A stretch of 64,000 nt of DNA from Gammaproteobacteria bacterium (GCA_012960755.1 DUAT01000106.1:34562-98561), one strand, 5' to 3'; shown: positions 35,375 through 44,917, numbered from the stretch's first letter. A program made the numbers and translations. The notes: a model not told the origin generated them from the sequence alone.

Positions 35375-36478
35375 CTAAGGTGCCATATCCATCAACTCAG
35401 TAAAACCGCTGGGCGCATGGGGTCCGAAGATCAGTTGCTCGAGGATTCCCTGCCCCTGATGTGTTTTGTTGGGAGTTGTGAGCACAACATCGCACATTGC
35501 CTGTACATGCAAATTCGTGGCATCAACCTCAGCAAGAATAAACTCGTCGTACCCGGTTTCCAGTTCGCCATGATAGGAACCGTGGCCAAAATGTTCATGG
35601 CCATAACCAATGCCTTTCATATAGAAATTCCACTGGGTTGTCAGCTTCAGATTCCATTGTTCACCGGCAGATGTGACAAAATCAATTTCGGTAGATTTTG
35701 CCGTGCGTCGGCCAGACTCGAACTGAATTTTCGAACTCCAACTCTGCATCTTCTCCACTGTTTCATTTTCGCTATCCAGTAACGGAATGACGACCCCGTT
35801 ACCATTCCAGGGAATGCCATCCTGATCGTCATTAACGAAATAGTGGGTCGCAAACTCATCAAAATTTAACGGTGCCCAAAGCCAATAAAATTGCGGGATC
35901 ATTGCATCGGGATTGGTCTGGGGATCCGCTTGTCCGACTGACCTGATTCCCCAACTGCGATCCCGGGTACCCCGGAAATTATCTGCTTTAACGTTGATAC
36001 GCCTGCCTTTGACTTCAACCCAGCCTGCCCAGGTGCCATTTTGAGTCATGCGAGTGACGTCCATCATCACCTGACTGCCCGACCGACGCATAAATCTCGG
36101 TTCTTCATGGGCAGGAGTGCGAGCAGTGAAGGTCACATCAGCTCGAATCCCGTTCGCTTCATCTTCACAGACAACTCGTAGCACAGACAGGGGTTCTACT
36201 ATTTCAATTTTGACGTGGCCGACCTCAGTGTCCATGCGTTCCATATGCATCACTTTGGAACCGTAGACATTGTGCTGGACGCCTTCAATGACCACCGAAA
36301 ATGCTGCGTCCATGACATTCAGATAAGGATAGACGCCCAGCGCTGCTGCAAAAAAGATCTCACCACGGCGATCATAACCGTTGAAGAAAAATCGATCGTA
36401 AAAGTTCCGGTTAGCGCCTGTATACGCCATGGGATCGGGGGTCTGGTGCAATGGATAATCATCGCCTTTCGTAATCAA
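35375..36478 (-). CDS. Lipocalin-like CrtC/hydroxyneurosporene-synthase-superfamily protein
   Basis: The 367-residue protein is all-beta in appearance, with two halves that each resemble the lipocalin-type barrels of the CrtC, AttH and tocopherol-cyclase-like group. Recognisable parts are NFYDRFFFNGYDRRGEIFFA, RGTRDRSWGIRSVGQ and the central QFYWLWAPLNFDEFATHYFV. I cannot assign a reaction; the group includes hydratases of polyenes and terpenoid-binding proteins. The gene lies convergent with the GDPD gene and divergent from the MoxR/VWA operon. Confidence 0.65.
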   Translation of the reverse strand: MITKGDDYPLHQTPDPMAYTGANRNFYDRFFFNGYDRRGEIFFAAALGVYPYLNVMDAAFSVVIEGVQHNVYGSKVMHMERMDTEVGHVKIEIVEPLSVLRVVCEDEANGIRADVTFTARTPAHEEPRFMRRSGSQVMMDVTRMTQNGTWAGWVEVKGRRINVKADNFRGTRDRSWGIRSVGQADPQTNPDAMIPQFYWLWAPLNFDEFATHYFVNDDQDGIPWNGNGVVIPLLDSENETVEKMQSWSSKIQFESGRRTAKSTEIDFVTSAGEQWNLKLTTQWNFYMKGIGYGHEHFGHGSYHGELETGYDEFILAEVDATNLHVQAMCDVVLTTPNKTHQGQGILEQLIFGPHAPSGFTELMDMAP

Positions 36479-36571
36479 GAGCGTACTCCTTCGGGCTAAA
36501 CCGGCAAACGGGTTATGACATTATCACAAAGCCCGCACAATTCTCACGGCCATTTAACCGATCATCCAAAT

Positions 36572-36671
36572 TACACTTGCAACCCGGCCAGCTATCCTGT
36601 TTATATGGAAAATCTGCCTGACACACAAGGCAGTTGAATTTGCTTCTTCTGCAGGTGCAGTTGCAAGTGTA
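36572..36671. promoter_or_regulatory. Long-range inverted repeat upstream of the MoxR/VWA operon
   Basis: TACACTTGCAAC at 36572-36583 is matched by its exact reverse complement GTTGCAAGTGTA at 36660-36671. Inside, CTGCCT at 36615-36620 and AGGCAG at 36627-36632 form a perfect six-base-pair hairpin. The outer arm ends 33 bases before the MoxR start codon. It may be a regulatory structure in the 5' leader or a pair of operator half sites for the divergent genes. No known riboswitch matches. Confidence 0.45.
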
Positions 36672-36704
36672 GGCCCACGTGAGGTTCCGGTTAGGAGGGA
36701 CACT

Positions 36705-38111
36705 GTGACGCATGTACAAGCAACAACGTTAGGCGAATTGAAAGCTTCCGGGTTCGAAATCCTCTCGGTCCGTGAAGAAATGCGCCGTAACCTGATGAGA
36801 AAGCTTGCCGATGATGAGGAAGTATTCCCTGGTATTATTGGTTACCTGGACAGTGTTATTCCGCAGATTGAAAATGCCATTTTGTCTGGTCAGGACATTA
36901 TACTACTTGGCGAGCGGGGCCAGGCGAAGTCGAGAATTATCCGCAGCCTTACATCCCTGTTAGACGAATATACGCCCATTTTGGACGGCGTCGAAATTCC
37001 GGAGAACCCCCTCAAACCCATCAGCGCGCAGGCTAAAAAACTCATTGATGAAAAAGGCGATGAAACCCCGATTCGCTGGCTCGAACGGAAAGAGCGTTAT
37101 GGTGAAAAACTGGCCACACCGGACATTACCATTGCTGATCTTATTGGTGAAATCGACCCGATAAAAATCGCCGAGGGCAGGTATCTATCTGATGAGGAAG
37201 CCATCCATTTTGGCCTGGTACCCCATACCAATCGCGGTATTTTCGCCATCAATGAGTTACCGGACCTGGCGGAACGCATCCAGGTAGGTTTACTCAATGT
37301 GATGGAGGAGCGGGATGTACAGATTCGCGGTCACAAAATCCGAATGGAACTGGACATCCTCATTGTTGCAACAGCCAATCCCGAGGACTATACCAACCGC
37401 GGTCGTATAATCACCCCTCTAAAGGATCGTTATGGTTCACAAATTCGTACTCACTATCCACAATCTGTGCTGGAAGAAATTGCCATTATGGAGCAGGAGC
37501 AATCAAAACTGGATCTGGGTGAATATCGAGAAAAGGTACCTCCCTACATGCAGCAGATTATCGCCGAAATTACCCAGTTAGCCCGCGAATCACCCGACAT
37601 AAGCCAGACCTCCGGCGTTTCTGTACGCGCCTCCGTTGCCAACTATGAGGCCCTGATCGCCAATGCGCTACGGCGCGCCATTCGAACTGGTGAGCAGGAT
37701 ATCGTACCGAGAATCAGCGACCTGCCATTTATTATGCCGTCACTGCAAGGCAAGGTTGAGTTTGAAGCCATGGAAGAAGGCCGGGAAGAGAAGATCATGC
37801 AGAAACTGTTCGACGATGCTATCAGATCAGTCTTCAGCCGTTACACAGAGCCAGACGATGTAGAATCCATATCACTACAGTTTACCGAAGGTATGAACGT
37901 CACCACCGGTGAATCGTTGGCGTCCGAGGACTATGCTTCCATCATTCGTCGGGTCGATGGCATGGACGCCGTCGTATCGAAACTTTGCCCGGACAACAAT
38001 CTGGCCCTGCGGGCTTCTGCCACAGAATTTATACTGGAAGGACTGCATTTGAACCATTTACTCAACAAAGACCATGTCAGCGGGCGCAGCACCTACCAGG
38101 GTGCCAGATGA
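36705..38111 (+). CDS. MoxR/Mg-chelatase-type AAA+ ATPase
   Basis: The 468-residue protein has an AAA+ ATPase core with Walker A LLGERGQAKSRIIRSL, a Walker B-like IFAINELPDLAERIQVGLLN, sensor-1 Asn in LIVATANPEDYTNRGRIITP and a sensor-2 arginine region. It is close to the magnesium chelatase ChlI/BchI and MoxR groups, which work as hexameric chaperones with a von Willebrand A partner. The GTG start has AGGAGG upstream. The next gene, 45 bases away, encodes that VWA partner. The substrate to be remodelled or loaded with metal is unknown. Confidence 0.87.
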   Translation: MTHVQATTLGELKASGFEILSVREEMRRNLMRKLADDEEVFPGIIGYLDSVIPQIENAILSGQDIILLGERGQAKSRIIRSLTSLLDEYTPILDGVEIPENPLKPISAQAKKLIDEKGDETPIRWLERKERYGEKLATPDITIADLIGEIDPIKIAEGRYLSDEEAIHFGLVPHTNRGIFAINELPDLAERIQVGLLNVMEERDVQIRGHKIRMELDILIVATANPEDYTNRGRIITPLKDRYGSQIRTHYPQSVLEEIAIMEQEQSKLDLGEYREKVPPYMQQIIAEITQLARESPDISQTSGVSVRASVANYEALIANALRRAIRTGEQDIVPRISDLPFIMPSLQGKVEFEAMEEGREEKIMQKLFDDAIRSVFSRYTEPDDVESISLQFTEGMNVTTGESLASEDYASIIRRVDGMDAVVSKLCPDNNLALRASATEFILEGLHLNHLLNKDHVSGRSTYQGAR

Positions 38112-38156
38112 ACGCCCAGCGTAGCCACGAGGCTGAGCAACCATGACGATACAATC

Positions 38157-40274
38157 ATGACAAAAAAATTCAACGCACTAAACAGATACTCCGAATGGGA
38201 CGGTTCGCAGTTAGAGTCCCTCAAGGCCGATGACATTATCAACGCATTGTCCGATGACCTTATGGAATTTGGAGACTTGCAACAAGCTATGCGGTATTTG
38301 ATGCAGCGAGGCATCAACTCAGAAGATGGCAGTACCATTCGCGGTCTACGCGATCTTTTAAAACAACTTAAAAACCAACGCAACCAGCGCCTGGAACGTT
38401 TCGACATGGGCAGCGTACTGGAAGATATCAAACGCCAACTGGACGAGATCCTTGAGATGGAACAACACACCATCGATACCTGGCTGAACCAGGAAGCGGC
38501 TGGCCAACAATCACAAAAGTTCATGGAGGACCTGCTAAGGGATCTGAAAGATGTTGGCGAAGGGCAAGTTGATGAAAGTAATGAAAGTGATGAAAGCCCT
38601 GAAAGTGATGAAAAAACTGACCCAAATTTTTCCGACAAGGTTCTCGGTGATATCGGCAAGAAGAATAAGCAATTTCTGCAAAACTTGCCCGACACCCCCG
38701 CGGGGAAAATAGAAGCCCTGCAGAAATACGAATTTCTTAACACCGACGCGCAAAAGAAATTCTTAAAACTGATTGAGCAACTCCGCAAGTCAATGACCCA
38801 GTCATTCTTCAAAGATATTCAGAAGATGGTCGACAACATGTCTGCTGGCGACATTGAAAGAATGAAACAGATGGTCAAAGACTTAAACGACATGCTGGTG
38901 AAGAAAATCGGTGGAGAGGATCCGGGGTTCGAGGCGTTCATGTCGAAGTACGGCGATATGTTTGGTGACAATCCACCCGGGTCCCTGGATGAACTCCTGG
39001 CGCAGATGCAGCAACAAATGGCAGCGACACAGTCATTATTTAACTCCATGTCACCCGAACAACAGCAGCAATTACAGGAGATGATGGGCAACAAATTTGG
39101 CGATCCGGAACTGGAGAGTGAACTCGCCAGACTGAGTAAAGAACTGCAGTTTCTCAATCCCCAGGGAAAACGCTACGACTTTTCCGGCAACGAGGAGATT
39201 GATCTGCAGGCAGCCATGGAACTGATGCGTGAAATGCAGGAACTTGATGCCCTGGAACAACAGCTTCAGAAATCCCAGTACGATGGCAAGATTGACTCAA
39301 TCGACCCGGACAAGGTTAAAGAACTCCTCGGTGATGACGCCAAAGAAGACCTCGATGAAATGAAAAAACTCATGGAGATTCTCGAGAAGGCAGGATATGT
39401 CCGCAAGGATGGCAACAAATGGGAATTAACCCCCCGTGGGGCCCGGACCCTGGGACAGAAGGCGCTTGGTGAGATCTACCAGCGCCTGAAGAAACAAAAC
39501 CTGGGCAACCATGCAGTGCCTGAGGAAGGTCGATTTGGGGAACGACTGGAGCAGTCCAAACCCTATGAATACGGAGACCCGTTTCACCTGCATATGCCAC
39601 GCACCATCCGAAACGCGTTAGACCGGGAAGGACCAGGCGCACCTGTTCGATTGCAAACCAGCGATTTCGAAATTTACCGTAGCGAATTGATCACAGAAAC
39701 TGCCACGGTACTCATGGTTGATTTGAGTTGGTCCATGGCCCTCAGAGGTTCATTCCAATCCGCCAAGAAGGTCGCTATGGCGCTCCACACCCTGATCTCT
39801 TCTACATACCCAAAAGATAGCCTGTACATTCTGGGTTTCTCGGCTTACGCCAAGGAAATCAAAGCCCATGACCTGCCCTACCTCCAATATGACGACTATC
39901 TGTTGGGCACGAATATGCAGCACGCACTGATGCTGGCTGAAAAACTATTGGCCAAGCACCAGCAGGGTACTCGACAGATTATTATGATCACCGATGGTGA
40001 ACCTACTTCCCACCTGGAAGATGGCCGCCCGGTGTTTGGCTACCCTGCCACTCCGGCGACCATCAGCAAGACCTTTAAGGCAGTCCGGAGTTGCACGACC
40101 AGGGGTATCACCATCAACACCTTTATGCTGGACCAGAGCTATCAACTCAGAGCTTTCGTTGATCGCATGAGCAAAATTAACGGCGGCCGGGTTTTCTATA
40201 CGGAACCCCACAACCTGGGCGAGTACCTGTTAGTTGACTATGTCCAGAACAAGAAGAAGCGGCTTCGGCGCTAG
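38157..40274 (+). CDS. VWA-domain (MIDAS) partner of a MoxR ATPase
   Basis: The 705-residue protein has a long helical N-terminal part (about 1-510), a low-complexity Glu/Ser/Asp stretch (residues about 135-160, with repeats of ESDE and ESP), and a C-terminal VWA domain (about 515-700). The MIDAS motif DLSWS in LMVDLSWSMALRG binds a divalent metal, with later Thr and Asp residues in ITDGEPTSHLEDG. The gene follows the AAA+ ATPase gene in an operon, the usual MoxR-VWA arrangement. Such pairs mature or remodel client enzymes and stress proteins. The client here is not evident. Confidence 0.85.
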   Translation: MTKKFNALNRYSEWDGSQLESLKADDIINALSDDLMEFGDLQQAMRYLMQRGINSEDGSTIRGLRDLLKQLKNQRNQRLERFDMGSVLEDIKRQLDEILEMEQHTIDTWLNQEAAGQQSQKFMEDLLRDLKDVGEGQVDESNESDESPESDEKTDPNFSDKVLGDIGKKNKQFLQNLPDTPAGKIEALQKYEFLNTDAQKKFLKLIEQLRKSMTQSFFKDIQKMVDNMSAGDIERMKQMVKDLNDMLVKKIGGEDPGFEAFMSKYGDMFGDNPPGSLDELLAQMQQQMAATQSLFNSMSPEQQQQLQEMMGNKFGDPELESELARLSKELQFLNPQGKRYDFSGNEEIDLQAAMELMREMQELDALEQQLQKSQYDGKIDSIDPDKVKELLGDDAKEDLDEMKKLMEILEKAGYVRKDGNKWELTPRGARTLGQKALGEIYQRLKKQNLGNHAVPEEGRFGERLEQSKPYEYGDPFHLHMPRTIRNALDREGPGAPVRLQTSDFEIYRSELITETATVLMVDLSWSMALRGSFQSAKKVAMALHTLISSTYPKDSLYILGFSAYAKEIKAHDLPYLQYDDYLLGTNMQHALMLAEKLLAKHQQGTRQIIMITDGEPTSHLEDGRPVFGYPATPATISKTFKAVRSCTTRGITINTFMLDQSYQLRAFVDRMSKINGGRVFYTEPHNLGEYLLVDYVQNKKKRLRR

Positions 40275-40278
40275 TGTT

Positions 40279-40293
40279 GTGTCCTACACTAGT
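40279..40293 (+). repeat. 15-bp repeat, copy 1, within a hairpin at the VWA gene end
   Basis: GTGTCCTACACTAGT occurs at 40279-40293 and again identically at 53608-53622. Here it is part of CTAGTGT-N8-ACACTAG, a seven-base-pair hairpin that starts at the stop codon of the VWA gene and lies between two convergent genes. Confidence 0.6.
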
Positions 40294-40295
40294 GA

Positions 40296-40811
40296 CTAGC
40301 CCCGAGGCGCAAGTTCAAACACCCACAAATATCCCGAACTGACTGCTTCATCCGGAACCGGATTACCACCGGCATATTTTCTGGATATCTCCGCAAGAAT
40401 CGGAGTGATAAGCGGTCCATCTTTGATACGCACCAGGTTCCGTTCGTACAAGGTGTCCCCAATTCTCAGGATAGCCTCGCCATTTTTCTCGGCTTCAATG
40501 GGCCACTGCTTCCAGATCTTGCCCCAGGTGGTTGTCATATAACCGCTGGGAATAAATATTCTATCTTCAACCTGGAGTATCCAGGTGGTCCGCGAACGGG
40601 CCGGATCAAGTGATTGGAATTGAACTTCCTGCATGTCCTTCACAAAAGACCAATCCGGTTCCGAGCCTGTATAAAGCTCACCGGTTGTAAATGGTCCTCC
40701 GGCAACAATCGCCAGAGGGCCATCATTAAACCTTGCTGCCGTTAAGCCGATGACCATTACAATGACTATTGCGGCGAGGATGCCCCCGACTATTTTAAAA
40801 AACAGTTTCAT
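40296..40811 (-). CDS. Membrane-anchored periplasmic protein, uncharacterised
   Basis: From ATG 40811 the protein has 171 residues. A single N-terminal helix (residues about 5-25, FFKIVGGILAAIVIVMVIG) is followed by a soluble domain rich in beta strands with the motifs AGGPFTTGELYTGSEPDWSF, TWILQVEDRIFIPSGY and YERNLVRIKDGPLITPILAE. I recognise no Pfam-type family with certainty. The AAGGAG site before ATG 40811 decides the start over the longer frame. It is convergent with the VWA gene. Confidence 0.65.
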   Translation of the reverse strand: MKLFFKIVGGILAAIVIVMVIGLTAARFNDGPLAIVAGGPFTTGELYTGSEPDWSFVKDMQEVQFQSLDPARSRTTWILQVEDRIFIPSGYMTTTWGKIWKQWPIEAEKNGEAILRIGDTLYERNLVRIKDGPLITPILAEISRKYAGGNPVPDEAVSSGYLWVFELAPRG

Positions 40812-40858
40812 GTCAATTCTCCTTTCCAGTATGCCCTCATGAATCAGGCACACCTTAT

Positions 40859-40908
40859 ACTAAAAGGGCACTGCTATTAAAAGGGACTTGTTACTAAAAG
40901 GGTACGGG
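40859..40908 (-). repeat. 17-bp tandem repeat over the stop codon of the pseudouridine synthase gene
   Basis: ACTAAAAGGG or ATTAAAAGGG occurs three times at 17-base intervals (40859, 40876 and 40893 on the plus strand). On the minus strand the first copy is the end of the gene (Val-Pro-Phe-TAG), and two more copies of CCCTTTTA with a TAG or TAA follow in other frames. Copies one and three match at 14 of 17 positions. Confidence 0.7.
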
Positions 40909-41571
40909 GGATTCAAACTCCACCTCTTTGCCTGTGCCGGGGTGGGTGATCCGTAAAAACGTTGCATGCAGATACAAACGACTCGCAGCGTTCCGGGCCT
41001 GTTCGTGGGCATACAGGTCACACCCCAAAATCGGGTGCCCGATGCTCGCCATATGAACTCGCAGTTGATGGCTGCGACCGGTGACCGGTTTCAATCGCAC
41101 CCTTGTGCTGTTGACGACAAGGTTTGAGTGATCCGTTGATCGATCAAGGACTTCAAAGCGGGTCAGCGCAGCCTTACCTCTGTCATGATCCACGAGTTGC
41201 CGTGGTCGATTAAGCGGATCAGGTGCTATGGCAGCATTGATCTCTCCAACATCATCATCCATCAATCCAAAGACTTCAGCCACGTATTCCTTATACACCT
41301 GACGTTCCCTGAACTGTCGGTTCAAATCCGAGGTGGCCAGTTTTGACAGGGACATCAGTTGCAATCCCGAAGTATCAAGATCCAGACGATGCACGATGGC
41401 AACCTGTGGATAGTCGCATCGCATTCTCTGAATCACACAATCCTTCACAATCCTCCCGGGCACCGAGAGTAATCCCGAGGGTTTGTTGACCACTAGAATA
41501 TGCTCATCAGCATGAATAACCGTGACAGGCTCATGACACTCGGCAGGGATATGAAATGTGTATTTATCCAT
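40894..41571 (-). CDS. RluA-family 23S rRNA/tRNA pseudouridine synthase
   Basis: The 225-residue protein is a stand-alone RluA-type pseudouridine synthase without an S4 domain. The catalytic Asp is in AIVHRLDLDTSGLQL (HRLDxxTSG). Other motifs are VVNKPSGLLSVPG and the late PVTGRSHQLRVHMASIGHPI, followed by LHATFLRITHP. It isomerises uridine in rRNA or tRNA; its short length resembles RluA more than RluC or RluD. The stop codon lies in a three-unit tandem repeat. Confidence 0.9.
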   Translation of the reverse strand: MDKYTFHIPAECHEPVTVIHADEHILVVNKPSGLLSVPGRIVKDCVIQRMRCDYPQVAIVHRLDLDTSGLQLMSLSKLATSDLNRQFRERQVYKEYVAEVFGLMDDDVGEINAAIAPDPLNRPRQLVDHDRGKAALTRFEVLDRSTDHSNLVVNSTRVRLKPVTGRSHQLRVHMASIGHPILGCDLYAHEQARNAASRLYLHATFLRITHPGTGKEVEFESPVPF

Positions 41572-41637
41572 CAGTTTCTCGTATAGTTTCCCGGCAAGCT
41601 GCTAGAGCTAACCTCTGACTTAAAGCGAAGTAACACC

Positions 41638-42744
41638 ATGCCTTCCGATTTAGATCGACTCCACGAGGCGATCACCCTATTGATTCCCAAATTACTCACT
41701 GCTATGGAAGCATTTGAGCATGTTCAACGCAACATGCAGCCACAGGGTGCAGGCCCCCTCGCCGATTTTATCCAACCGTTCGAGGGAGAGCTTCGGCAGG
41801 CATTTGAAAGCTTTGAACCACTGCAATTCCCCGAAGACCTGCAACACTTCCAGAAAATGATTAGCTCAAGTGCAACTTATGCACTTCGAGCCTGTGACGG
41901 TGTGCTTCACCATGAGGAGGGATTCGGTCGCATCATGCAGGCGATGCGCGCCCATTGCCGCGCCCAGGAACATATCTACTCCCTGGCGCCCATATTGTCA
42001 CCGGTTAACAAGTACTTTGTGGAAACTGAAGCCAGGGGAAATATGGCGTTACTGCAGCAACTAGCCGACGGTGCAAACAATGCGGAACAGGGGAAGGCAG
42101 GTGTGCTTAACGCTCAGAATGAAAGGGAACAGAGAGGCGGATTCTCATTATATATCCCTGAAAACCTGGATGCTGAGCAGCCAGCGCCCCTGGTGATTGT
42201 CATGCATGGCGGCAGTGGTCATGGCGCGGATTTTTTATGGTCCTGGGTCAGGGAGGCACGAACCAGGGGATTTATTCTGATGTCACCCACGTCACAACAG
42301 GCCACCTGGTCTCTGATGGGCGAGGAGCACGATCTGAAGCCTTTGCTGTCCATGTTGGATTTCGTCACCGAAGGGTGGAGTGTTGACCATTCACATATTT
42401 TGCTGACGGGAATGTCTGACGGAGGCACCTACTCCCTATTGGCGGGATGTCATGAAGATTCTCCATTTACCCATCTGGCCCCCTTCTCCGGTGTATTACA
42501 TCCCGATCTGGTCATGAACGGGCAAATACAATATGCGAGTCAAAAACCAATCTATCTGGTACACGGCACGCAGGACTGGATGTTTCCCATTGAAACGGCC
42601 TATATGGCCCGGCAACAACTCTCAGAAGTGGGTGCCGATCTGACATTCAGGGAAATTGACGGCCTCGGCCACAGCTTCGCCAGGGCTGAAATTCCTGCAT
42701 TGCTTACATGGTTCAATCCAGATCTCGCGTTGAGTGCCCGATGA
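41638..42744 (+). CDS. Alpha/beta hydrolase (LpqC/PHB-depolymerase-like)
   Basis: The 368-residue protein has an N-terminal helical part (about 1-155, no homology seen) and an alpha/beta hydrolase domain from about 160. The oxyanion motif is VIVMHGGSGHGADF, the nucleophile elbow GMSDGGTYSLL, an acid lies near VHGTQDWMFP and the His in DGLGHSFAR. This resembles esterase groups that include phospholipases and polyhydroxybutyrate depolymerase-like enzymes. The stop overlaps the start of the next hydrolase gene (ATGA), so the two are co-translated. Confidence 0.82.
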   Translation: MPSDLDRLHEAITLLIPKLLTAMEAFEHVQRNMQPQGAGPLADFIQPFEGELRQAFESFEPLQFPEDLQHFQKMISSSATYALRACDGVLHHEEGFGRIMQAMRAHCRAQEHIYSLAPILSPVNKYFVETEARGNMALLQQLADGANNAEQGKAGVLNAQNEREQRGGFSLYIPENLDAEQPAPLVIVMHGGSGHGADFLWSWVREARTRGFILMSPTSQQATWSLMGEEHDLKPLLSMLDFVTEGWSVDHSHILLTGMSDGGTYSLLAGCHEDSPFTHLAPFSGVLHPDLVMNGQIQYASQKPIYLVHGTQDWMFPIETAYMARQQLSEVGADLTFREIDGLGHSFARAEIPALLTWFNPDLALSAR

Positions 42745-43631
42745 CCGGCATGACCTTCTCTGAAGCAGAATTGGTGTTCGCACTGGCAAACAGCCATGAA
42801 GACGCAAGCCTCGAATTATCTGCTGTACTGTATCGGCCCGACAATGCCGATAGCCGTTCGCAGTTTTTGATTGATGTACACGGCGGCGCCTGGTCCGCAG
42901 GTCATCGAAAGACCGGTCACAATTATGACAGAAAGCTCGCGGCACAAGGCTTCTGTGTACTGGCGATTGATTTCAGGCAAGCACCGGCGCACCAGCATCC
43001 AGGTGCCAGTGCTGATGTCTGTGCTGCAGTTCGCTTTGCCAGGCAAACCGACATGCTTGGGTTTACTCCAGCTCGAGTGGGTCTGATAGGGAGTTCGAGC
43101 GGCGGCCAGCTTGCCTTGCTGGCGGGGTTAAAACCTGATACTGAAGAACACAAGGGTACGCTGATAAACTCCAGCAATGGATTCGTCAATGCAGACAATG
43201 ACAGTGCCGAGGTTGATTTCGTCGTCGCACTCTGGCCAGTATCGAATCCCATCGCCCGCTATCAGTACGCGACAGCGCGGCAAAAAGACAAACCCTCAAC
43301 CTGGGGACCTAACTTTAACCCGGACAGGCTGGTTCAAGGTCACCTGGCCTACTTCCCCGATCAGGATGCAATGTCCGAAGCCAGTATTCAGCGGGTTCTT
43401 GCTGGCAGGGAGTTTCAAGTACTACCCAGGACTTTTATTGTCCAGCCAGAGTTCGACCTGAATGTACCGGTTTTTATGAGCCAGACCCTGAATGGCGCGT
43501 TAATTGACGCCGGGTGCGACGTCTCATACAAGTTATATCCTGGTGTGGCGCATGGGTTTGCGCATCTGGAAGGTGAGCAAACTGACGAATGTATTAAGGA
43601 TATCGTCGCTTTTTGCCGCGCTGCGGTTTGA
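42741..43631 (+). CDS. Alpha/beta hydrolase (BD-FAE/HSL-type carboxylesterase)
   Basis: The 296-residue protein carries the HGG motif FLIDVHGGAWSAGH, the nucleophile elbow IGSSSGGQLALL and the catalytic His in YPGVAHGFAHLEG, the layout of hormone-sensitive-lipase-like carboxylesterases. ATG 42741 overlaps the stop of the upstream hydrolase gene by four bases (ATGA), so translation is coupled. The two hydrolases are unrelated in detail and may act in sequence on one ester. The substrate is unknown. Confidence 0.87.
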   Translation: MTGMTFSEAELVFALANSHEDASLELSAVLYRPDNADSRSQFLIDVHGGAWSAGHRKTGHNYDRKLAAQGFCVLAIDFRQAPAHQHPGASADVCAAVRFARQTDMLGFTPARVGLIGSSSGGQLALLAGLKPDTEEHKGTLINSSNGFVNADNDSAEVDFVVALWPVSNPIARYQYATARQKDKPSTWGPNFNPDRLVQGHLAYFPDQDAMSEASIQRVLAGREFQVLPRTFIVQPEFDLNVPVFMSQTLNGALIDAGCDVSYKLYPGVAHGFAHLEGEQTDECIKDIVAFCRAAV

Positions 43632-43669
43632 CCTGGATTGCCCATCCAATATCGACAAATAGCGGCGAA

Positions 43670-44917
43670 TCAGGCAGGCATCGGGCGGGTTACTCGAATA
43701 AACAAACCCAGCGCAATGACGCAAATAACGGCCGACAGGATAAACGCAGCACCCGGGAAGTAGACCGGCGCCTCGGCGCTTGCAAAGTAGGCGAAGGTTT
43801 CCGTCATGGTGACTGGGCTGACGATACTCGTTAAGGCAATTGCACTGGCAATACCGCCCTGCAGTTCACCCTGCTGACCATGATCTACCTGGGCCGTTGC
43901 CATTCCCTGAGTTGCCGGTCCACACAGTTGCCCCAGCGCGCCCGGAATCATGGCAACGAACAACATCCAGGCCTCCGCAGCAAAGGCATACCCAATGAAG
44001 GAGATGATCATCGCCACAAAGCCTATCGTGCCCGTTACCCTCAAACCCAGGTTCGTCACCATCCAGCGATTGACAACGGTCTGTACAATGATCATGAGCA
44101 CACCGATCACCGCCAGGGAATAACCGATCTCGGTGGCTGTCCACTGATACCTCTCAACAGTGAAAAAACTCCAGGTATTCGGCATCACCATCATTGCAAA
44201 GTTAAACAGGAATATTACCAGCACGATGCCGATGACTCGGGGGTAATGCCATAAAGCGACGAGCGTGCCGATCGGGTTCGCGCGCGACCACTCGAACGGT
44301 CGACGCCGATCTGCCGCTAGAGATTCAGGTAATAAAAAGAAGCCAAACAACATGTTCGCAAACGACAAGCCTGCAGCTGCATGGAACGGTAGCCGCGGAC
44401 TGAAACCGCCCAACAAACCACCAATCAGAGGCCCGATAATGAACCCCAGACCAAACGCGGCACCCATGTAACCAAAGTATTCCGCTCGCTTTGATACTGG
44501 AACGATATCTGCGATGTAGGCATTCACGGTACTGTTCGTTGAGGACCCGATGCCGGAGATGATTCGACCGACAAACAGCACCACCAGGCTGGTCGCGAAA
44601 CCCATCAACAGGTAGTTGATGCCCACAACGAACAGTGAGACCAAGAGCACCGACCGCCGACCATATCGGTCTGACAGATTACCGATGGTCGGCGCAAACA
44701 GGAACTGCATCACTGCAAAGGAGACAGCCAGCCAGCCGCCATAACGCGCGGACGTCGACAGGCCGTCACCGGTAATCTGCATGATCAGTTCCGGCAACAC
44801 CGGCAGCATAATACCGAAGCCTATCGAGTTGATCAGTGAGGTTGTGAACACGAACGCGATAGCGGCACGGTTTATCATTACCGGCGCTTCATGTAAGTTG
44901 GTTGCCTCGTCCTGCAT
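43670..44917 (-). CDS. MFS transporter, TetA/drug-exporter type
   Basis: The 415-residue protein has about 12 membrane helices and the loop 2-3 signature GNLSDRYGRRSVLL typical of the major facilitator superfamily. The sequence LINSIGFGIMLPVLPELI and the region VGRIISGIGSSTNSTVNAYI are close to the TetA/TCR 12-helix exporters, which pump small molecules out with proton uptake. The gene is not next to a TetR repressor, so drug specificity is not supported. It is divergent from nothing clear and is monocistronic. Confidence 0.87.
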   Translation of the reverse strand: MQDEATNLHEAPVMINRAAIAFVFTTSLINSIGFGIMLPVLPELIMQITGDGLSTSARYGGWLAVSFAVMQFLFAPTIGNLSDRYGRRSVLLVSLFVVGINYLLMGFATSLVVLFVGRIISGIGSSTNSTVNAYIADIVPVSKRAEYFGYMGAAFGLGFIIGPLIGGLLGGFSPRLPFHAAAGLSFANMLFGFFLLPESLAADRRRPFEWSRANPIGTLVALWHYPRVIGIVLVIFLFNFAMMVMPNTWSFFTVERYQWTATEIGYSLAVIGVLMIIVQTVVNRWMVTNLGLRVTGTIGFVAMIISFIGYAFAAEAWMLFVAMIPGALGQLCGPATQGMATAQVDHGQQGELQGGIASAIALTSIVSPVTMTETFAYFASAEAPVYFPGAAFILSAVICVIALGLFIRVTRPMPA

